Shown: one piece after another, positions 57,890 to 64,000 of the stretch
Layout: the number at the start of each line of letters is the position of its first letter
How positions within the stretch are numbered: the stretch's first letter is position 1
Assembly (NCBI RefSeq): GCF_963678635.1
Contig: NC_087063.1
Location: 77,027,617 to 77,091,616, forward strand
Direction of reading: 5' to 3'
Length of the DNA stretch: 64,000 nt
DNA from: Symsagittifera roscoffensis
Taxonomy: Eukaryota > Xenacoelomorpha > Acoela > Convolutidae
Made by a program: the position numbers and the translations under genes
The notes under the pieces: generated by a model
Seen by the model: only the letters and a program-made list of their open reading frames with translations
What the model was told of the DNA's origin: nothing
Database searches by the model: none

Positions 57890-58329
57890 CCATTTTCCGT
57901 ATGCAAATGCTTTTTTTCAGCACAGTGAAGAATTTCTGCATAACACAATGAGTAATTGCTACACCTCCAATCAAACTTTTTATCTTTGAATATCAAAACT
58001 GACCTCTAGGGCAAACATAGTCATGCAAATTAATAATTTGTGATTTCTTCTAGATTTTTCAAGTTCAGTATATTTTTCAAAACCACTGCTCCAATTGAAT
58101 CCCTGAAGATTCTTTGTAAACCAACAAGATTGGGATGTTGGTTTGAATTTCTTGGGAGGAAGAAAAGAATATAATAGAGTTCGTCCATCCTTATTAACTC
58201 CTAACTCTTTCACTATATTGTTTTCGATACATTCAATATCCAAAACAACCAGACTTATTCTGTTAACTGTTTTCTCTGAACTTTTTTGTTAAAATGATTA
58301 ACAAGCGAACCTTGCATATGCTGATGAAG

Positions 58330-59060
58330 CAAATACTTCAACTTATCAACAGAAAATTATTCCAGTCACATGACCAAGAAAGTTTGAACTGGGGATACTA
58401 GGTGCCACATAACAATACCAGCTCCTTTTTTCGTAGTAGATTTCACAGATCCAGCAGAGTCATGTAGAACTGCATGTACTCAAAAGATTTTGGAGTTTGC
58501 AAAAACTAATCCATACAGGACTTTTCGTATCCAATACGACCTCCAAAAGGAAATTTTTGGTCAATTTCTTTCAAATAAGTATCCGGGTCCAAAACAAAAC
58601 AGGTACAAAGAAGTAAATTTTTCCTTTTCGTATTTGATGAGAAATCTTGCTTTATAATCTCAAAAATTCTAAAAATTTCGTTGAATTTCTGTACTATCCT
58701 TTTCTACACTGCATTCGTCAATATTGATACAAGATTTGTTGAAGACCTCTACATAATTTAGTAATGAAGGAAGTATATCGAGTAATTTATCTTATTCTTC
58801 TCTTTTTTGTTGTAAAGATTGATGATTTTTTCATTGATTTCCATGTCTGCGATATTCTATAAGTTCTATTCTTTTTTGGTATAGGATCTGTATCTTATTT
58901 GAAACTTTTCTTGTGCCATTATGCATAGTCCACTCAAATTGAGATATTTGTGAGTCTACGTCCAAACTCGGCAAGTTTGGTAAAATTTGTGATTCTATAA
59001 ATGTTAGTGAAATTTGTCGTGACTTTTCCTCTGGAACAATATGAAAAAGTCCAAGTTTAA
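58330..59060 (-). pseudogene. U0 in unit 14
   Basis: Colinear with 50640-51400 with a few substitutions (for example TCTTATTTGAAACTTTTCTTG at 58890). No frame longer than 60 codons remains. Confidence 0.5.
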
Positions 59061-59169
59061 TGTGAAGTTAAAAGGTTAAACTCTTGAATAACCGATTTTC
59101 CAACTCATACTGCCCAACGCTAATACTAAAGAAAATGACTTAGATGATAAATATTTAAGTTACAAGACT

Positions 59170-60084
59170 AAAAACATGAGTTCATTACAGTTCTCAAAAA
59201 CTGTTCAAAATATAGTTGACTTGTTCAAATTATAGTTGAACAAATTATAGTTGTTCAAATTATAGTTGACATAGGCCAATTGTTACATTGCTTCATTCTC
59301 TTTGCAGTGAAGAGTCGAATCTGAAAGTAGCGATGTTTGCTATCATTGTACTTCTTGATCGTGACACAAACAAGTCTTCTATTGTAAGTTGCTATGTCAT
59401 ACACTTTGTTGCAGTTGGCAAGCTCCTGATGCATAGTTGACTCCTTGTCAGAAATGAGTTCCAAAATAGGGACGAGGTCAAGGTTTTTAACATCGTGAAA
59501 AACAGTATATCTAATTGCTGAGATTGTTTCTTCTTTTTCACTTGCTGACTATTTGCGAGTTGTCCCAACTCATTTTTCTTGAATACAGTTCTCAACAAAC
59601 ATAAAATCTTCCAAGACTTGGGCGTGTTATTCATTTCGTTCAAAGTATCTTTGAGATAGCCAATTTCCTTCAAGACTTCGTTCTTCTTTGCAGTGAATAG
59701 TCGAATCTGAAGGGAGAAGGGTTTGTTCACACTGTACTTCTTGATTGTGACACCACCCTTCTCTTCTTCTATGTTGCTACGTCATACACCGCATGACAGT
59801 TTGCAAGTTCCTGCTCCATGGTTGAGACTTTGTCAGAGCAAGATTCCAATAAATGAACGTGTCCAAGTTTTCAGCATCGTGAATAACAGTAATCCGTATT
59901 GCTGATATCCTTTCTCCTTCTTTATCACCAAGATGAACTTGCTGGGTTTTTTCGATTTTTCCCGATTCAGTTTTCTTTAGCAATTGGAAGCAAGGTTTTA
60001 AGTAAATTTTCCCCTTGTAGGATTTTTGGGCCCAGCAGATCTCCCAATTCTTGTTTGGTTCTTTGAGAATTCAATGTAGTTGGG
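59170..60084 (-). pseudogene. U2 in unit 14, with two internal repeats
   Basis: Frames 59255-59464, 59392-59730 and 59777-59983 match U2 of unit 12, with module 1 slightly better kept (GERISAIRITVIHDAENLDT). Near 59205-59265 a short TAGTTGTTCAAATTA repeat expansion replaces the 3' end. Confidence 0.5.
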
Positions 60085-60289
60085 ACTAGTGTCTTTCCTT
60101 GAGTACATTTTTCAATAGGAGAACAGACTGATCTGGAAGTTAACAATATGAGTCATTCAATTAAACATAAAAGGAAATAGAACTAAAATGGGAATTTTTG
60201 AGTGAAAATTTCAAAAATGGAATTGTGTAGGTGTTATTGTGGAATTGTCCTATATATGAATCCACAATTCTCAGCAAAAGCCATTGTTC

Positions 60290-60780
60290 CAGATGACTGC
60301 AGCTATGTGTCAAACTCTTCCCAGCGTTCATTGTCAAAAATCGCTTTTTATTTCCGTTTCCAGTGATTTTTACGAAAAATATATAGTAACCAATAACTTT
60401 TGGGTCTCTATCAACAATTCTTACTGTTTTGTTGAAAATTTAGGTTCCGCATACTTCTGATTGGTTCATCTTTCGATCAATTTTTGCAACAATTGAATAT
60501 ATTTCATTTCAATTACCAAAATTTTCATTGTCTTTACACTATGTACAAATACAGATTTTATTCGAATGTTATTTCACCAACTGGTGAAGTTTTCAATCTA
60601 ATTGACCGCGTCTTTCATCTCAATTTGAAATCGAAAGAAGCAGAAAAAATGCCATTGCAAAAATTCAAAGGTCATTATTTAGTTTCTAACCAGAAACTAG
60701 CTTCTACACAAACTATCGGTTCAGCCTCCTGGAAAGAGTTCGTATGGTACAAAACTCGAAATTTGAACATGGTTTTTTAA
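60290..60780 (+). pseudogene. U3, copy next to the final pPolB
   Basis: Frame 60484-60780 joins what are two frames in unit 12: the stop between them is a sense codon here (LYTMYKYRFYSNVIS). It ends WYKTRNLNMVF, one residue different from the other copy. So this is the longest U3 frame, 98 codons. Confidence 0.5.
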
Positions 60781-61039
60781 AGATAATTGACTGTTTTTTT
60801 GTTGGTTGTGGATTTGCAAATAGTGATCATGTCAATTTTTCAATTGAAAAATTAAAAAAAAATTTTGATAGTCCGTCTATTTTTTTTTCATATGTTTACG
60901 AACCTGCCAAAATTTGAAAAAAGGAAAAACACTCACAGTTACAAAGAAGTTTGCAACAAGTTTTTCAAACATGTAAGGAAGATTTATTTTTTCTTTTGAT
61001 TTTCTAGAAGTTCAAAAAACGTTTCAACTATCTTACGAA

Positions 61040-61620
61040 ATTACAAAAGATGATTCAATTTTTCTGGCAAGGTGCGAAAAGTGTTTCACTTTTTTTGACA
61101 AGAAGCGAAAGTTGCTTCAAAATTTTTTGACAATATGCGAAAGTGTCTCAAGTTTTTTGACATATTGCCAAAATTGTTTCACTTTTTTTGACAAGATGTG
61201 AAAAGTTTTTCACTTTTTTTGACAAGATGTGAAAAATGTTTTAATTTTTTTGACAAGATACGAAAAATGTTTGACTTTTTTAACATCATGCGAAAAGTGT
61301 TTCACTTTTTTTGACAAGATGCGAAAGTTGCTTCAAAATTTTTCGACAATATGCGAAAGTGTCTCAAGTTTTTTGACATGTTGCCAAAATTGTTTCACTT
61401 TTTTTGACAAGATGTGAAAAGTGTTTCATTTTTTTGACAAGATGCGAAAAGTGTTTCAATTTTTTTGAAAAGATACGAAAAATGTTTGACTTTTTTAACA
61501 GCATGCGAAAAATGTTTCACTTTTTTTGACAAAATGCAAAATAAAATTCAATTTTTTCTACAAAGTACCAAAAGTGTTTGAATTTTTTTTTGAAAAGATG
61601 CAAAATTTTCAGGTACTTTT
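61040..61620. repeat. 31-base minisatellite, expanded copy
   Basis: The same array as at 53340-53710 but about 217 bases longer. The block beginning at GACAAGAAGCGAAAGTTGC (61097) recurs at 61313, an offset of 216, that is, seven 31-base units duplicated after the larger duplication. Confidence 0.9.
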
Positions 61621-61850
61621 TGCTTGTGTACAAAATTTTTGGTGTTCTTCTTAATATGTGTGCGAAATCCAATTAGGTTTCTTAACATGAGTTCGGAGCA
61701 CTAAATTGATATCTAATATTTTTAAATTGATTACCCTGAACATCTTATCTACTCTCAAAAATAAAATGAAATTGAAAAATTATTTAATTAGAAAGAACAA
61801 AGTAAATACCAAACAACAATTATTTACGAAAACATTTAATCAAAAAGCAG

Positions 61851-62215
61851 TCAAGCAGCAAGAGAGTTCTGGGGGTTCTTTATAGAACGCAAAGTTGGAC
61901 GAGTCTCCATTGCTGTTGGTTGTTGTGGAGGAGTGTTTTGAAGCGTCATTGTTTCGGAGAAACCCTCATCTTCATCTATTAAGATGGGGTTTTCGGCTGA
62001 TCCTGCTTCCTCCCAAGGAAAGAGTAAGTCGTCGACTGGTTGAACCACGATTCTTGAGGAAGGAGTTTCGGGGTAGTTCATTCCCACATGTTCAGACACT
62101 TCCTCCATCATTTGCATTTTTCCAAGTTGGTTTTCTGTGATGGGTACTTGTGTCATATGATGCTCGTTGAAATTCCTTCGCATCACTTCCACCATGGGCC
62201 AGACTTAGATTAGGA
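61851..62215 (-). pseudogene. U4, copy next to the final pPolB, most complete C-terminus
   Basis: Frame 61851-62195 of 114 codons with the ILIDEDE core and a C-terminus TLRSIKNPQNSLAA, which unit 12 has lost by frameshift. Here a TAA replaces a Gln codon upstream of MVEVMRR (about 62205), shortening the N-terminus. The gene may have been intact until recently. Confidence 0.55.
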
Positions 62216-62219
62216 TATC

Positions 62220-63712
62220 CGTTCGTGCCAGGAAAGCTCCAGACACTGTTTATCGCACTTGGATTTGTACTAAATCACGTGAAAATTGTACAGTGTACAT
62301 AAGGTTGCTGTTTTGTACTGAGAAGATCATTTTGAGTAATAAATTGAGTAACAGAGTAAAACGGTTTTACAGTCAAGTAATACAGTCAAGAGGGAGGTAG
62401 TTGACGGAGGTTAATACGAAATTAAATTATTTAGAGCTGAGAGAGGTTGTTAAGTTGACGGTAGTTAAGTTGAAAAAAAATGATTTTTAGTTAGGAGTGA
62501 GAGGTAACTTCAACTCAAATGTGTGGGTAAAAACAATCAGAATTGATTTTCCGTTTTGGATTGAGGTCGTGTCCTATCAGACTTTAGCTTCCTTCTATGG
62601 AATTTTTATTTGAAATTTGTATCCAATCGGAAACAAAGTTCCATTTTAGGTACTTTATACACATTGTCATATCAAATTAGAGGACATTTTTAAGGATTTA
62701 ATTCTTCCAAATACGTAAAAATATACACAAAAGCTATCGCAAAAATAAATGAACAAAATTAATTGCTGTAAAACTAAGAAAAGCTGCCAATATAAGTAAC
62801 AAAAAATAAAAAAAAGTAACATTTCCAAAATGTTTTTTATCAAGTTATTTGAATTTTTTGTAGGTAATTAATGAGAAATTGCTAATTTTTGAGTAGATAG
62901 TCAAGTTGTTTGATTTTGATATAAATTTCAGAAGATAACTCAAAGTTGATGGATTTTTTGAAGCAAATCTCTGGAAATCTGATTCCAAACCTGATCAAGC
63001 TGAATTTTGAGCTTTGAAAATCCATAAAGACATGAAGGAATAAGGAATTTTGCTGAGGAGTTTTTACATATTTGGGTATCGGGTAGGGAAAAAAAGTATT
63101 TTTGATATATCATCGTACGACTTCTCGATTAATTTCAAATTCTCGAGAAAAAAAAACATTTTTTTTTCCTTGTGAGGTGTAATTCAGCCGTAAGTTTGAA
63201 GCTTTGGTACGCAATATGTGGATCAAAAGTAAACTCTTTGGTTGAGTAAGTATCTCTAAAGATACCTATGCTTAATCAGAAAAATCAATTTTTTACCAAA
63301 GAACGTCAAAAAAGTTATGCCAAAAGTAACAGTCAACGTCTATTTTAAAAAATCGTGTTTTTAAACATCTATTTGTTCTTAAACATCTATTTTGAAAACA
63401 TCTATCAAATGGCATTTTTTCTTTCTTCTTTTTTTGTAGAGTAATTCGAGGAAGCTCAAATGTTGAAATGTTGATACTAATGTCAAATATTGATACTAAA
63501 ACGTAAACTCGTTTCTTTCTGATTTTTTTTGAGTTAAAAGCAATCGCTCTATAGTTTGTATAACTACTTGAATTTATTTTCAGAATTTTTAACAACTCAA
63601 AGTAAGTATAAATATTTTATTAAAGTTTTTGTGACATTCTGAACCTCCCACTTTGATATGTACCAAGTACCAATTCTTTTATAATAATACTTAGTAATTT
63701 TTCCATTTTTCG
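62220..63712. other. U4-pPolB intergenic region with promoter candidates
   Basis: Identical in most positions to 54341-55243 up to about 63145, then unique sequence up to the pPolB start. A minus frame at 63293-63595 is low-complexity and not supported. The pPolB promoter should lie in the unique 570 bases. Confidence 0.5.
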
Positions 63713-64000
63713 ATGCCATCGCTGAAAAGAAAGGATAAAGTGCAGCGTGGGGACTGTGGAAACACGTATGTTCGTCAACATGCAGCTCGACACAGCAAAA
63801 GTTGTTTTAAGGAGTTTTTTTTTGTCCTGATTGTAAGTATTTCAATTACATTAAGCATGAAATGAATTTCCATACAAACAAGAAGCACGTGAATTCAACA
63901 CCGAAGTAAACAAAGTGTGTATCGTGTTAGAAAGAACTTCCCAGTTATTATTCACTTCAAAATTATCGCAAGAAAGGTCACGGGTTGAAAGCGAGGAAAA
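63713..64000 (+). pseudogene. POLB: pPolB N-terminus with zinc fingers, continues past the window
   Basis: ATG at 63713: MPSLKRKDKVQRGDCGNTYV, RQHAARHSKSCF. After a run of nine T (probable one-base slip) the other frame reads FCPDCKYFNYIKHEMNFHTN KKH, a C2H2 finger with C-x2-C-x12-H-x4-H spacing. Two stops later a second Cys pair, CVSC, with YYSLQNYRKKGHGLKARK follows. The same N-terminal architecture is seen at 19536 in Polinton B. It is the likely ancestral pPolB of Polinton C. Confidence 0.75.

Larger units (their letters stand above)
36190..60090 (-). repeat. Higher-order tandem array of EXO/ATPase-fragment/U0/U2 modules
   Basis: Using the 3' end of EXO (ACCATNNTCCGTATGCAAATG) as anchor, copies start at 36221, 37357, 38489, 39623, 40767, 42709, 43854, 44995, 46136, 47278, 49231, 50208, 56755 and 57890. 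Spacing is 1132-1145 (short unit S), 1942 and 1953 (long unit L), 977 (truncated L) and 6547 (composite). S-S-S-S-L occurs twice with periods of 6488 and 6522. All units have the same orientation. Confidence 0.95.
57890..60090 (-). repeat. Array unit 14 (L), last unit, joins the ancestral right flank
   Basis: EXO variant R (NKDGRTLLYS, 57980-58243), then U0, then U2 with both internal repeats, then continuous sequence through U3 to pPolB. From EXO to 63.14 kb it repeats 50.2-55.24 kb at an offset of about 7.68-7.69 kb. Confidence 0.9.
28500..64000. mobile_element. Polinton C, enlarged by nested tandem duplications, continues past the window
   Basis: The left terminus AGTAGTATATG at 28500 mirrors the right terminus of Polinton A. 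Genes follow in the same order as in Polinton B, but between the ATPase and the final pPolB (starting 63713) there is an array of EXO, ATPase-fragment, U0 and U2 copies plus duplicated U3, minisatellite and U4. At least 35.5 kb long where Polinton B covers about 14 kb. No right terminal repeat is seen before 64000. Confidence 0.75.

Noticed and set aside
63293-63595. Minus frame rich in Lys/Ile/Ser
   Set aside because: Low-complexity AT-rich translation in the expected pPolB promoter region; no counterpart in the other copies.

Overview
The window is AT-rich eukaryotic (almost certainly metazoan) DNA dominated by decayed Polinton/Maverick elements, the large self-synthesising DNA transposons that share a virus-like gene set with adintoviruses. 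Supporting signs are protein-primed DNA polymerase B (pPolB) fragments, an adenain-like protease, a double jelly-roll major capsid protein (F54H12.2 family), a single jelly-roll minor capsid protein, an rve integrase (F54H12.3 family) and an FtsK/HerA-type packaging ATPase, plus spliced host exons and two 200-base scaffold gaps. The protein variants resemble cnidarian (Hydra-type) Polintons as I remember them, but the species cannot be settled from the sequence; the host exons are much richer in GC than their surroundings. Every large Polinton gene seen here is broken by stops or frameshifts.

Layout. 1-1716: right end of Polinton A (pPolB C-terminus, then terminal repeat). 1717-6926: degenerate sequence with a 338-base tandem duplication and a gap. 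6927-8221: two in-phase exons of a host gene whose intron holds a hAT-type MITE (7335-7748) and a tRNA-like fragment abutting the 3' splice site. About 9540-23964: Polinton B, reading PRO(-), MCP(-), minor capsid(-), INT(-), U5(-), small basic peptide(-), ATPase(-), putative exonuclease EXO(-), U0(-), U2(-), U3(+), 31-base minisatellite, U4(-), pPolB(+), terminal repeat. 23965-28499: no convincing genes, one gap. 28500 to beyond the window end: Polinton C, with the same gene order but enlarged by nested tandem duplications.

Main result. In Polinton C the boundary between ATPase and EXO has been amplified head to tail. There are 14 EXO copies and 9 extra ATPase 5' fragments between 36.2 and 58.3 kb. 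Short units of about 1.14 kb (S) and long units of about 1.95 kb (L) form a higher-order repeat S-S-S-S-L of about 6.5 kb that occurs twice. It is followed by a truncated unit and by a duplication of about 7.68 kb that carries U0, U2, U3, the minisatellite and U4. The breakpoints can be read directly. All array EXO copies lack about 60 bases present in Polinton B, so a damaged gene appears to have been amplified.

U0, U2, U3, U4 and U5 are my labels for Polinton reading frames conserved between copies that I cannot assign to a function.
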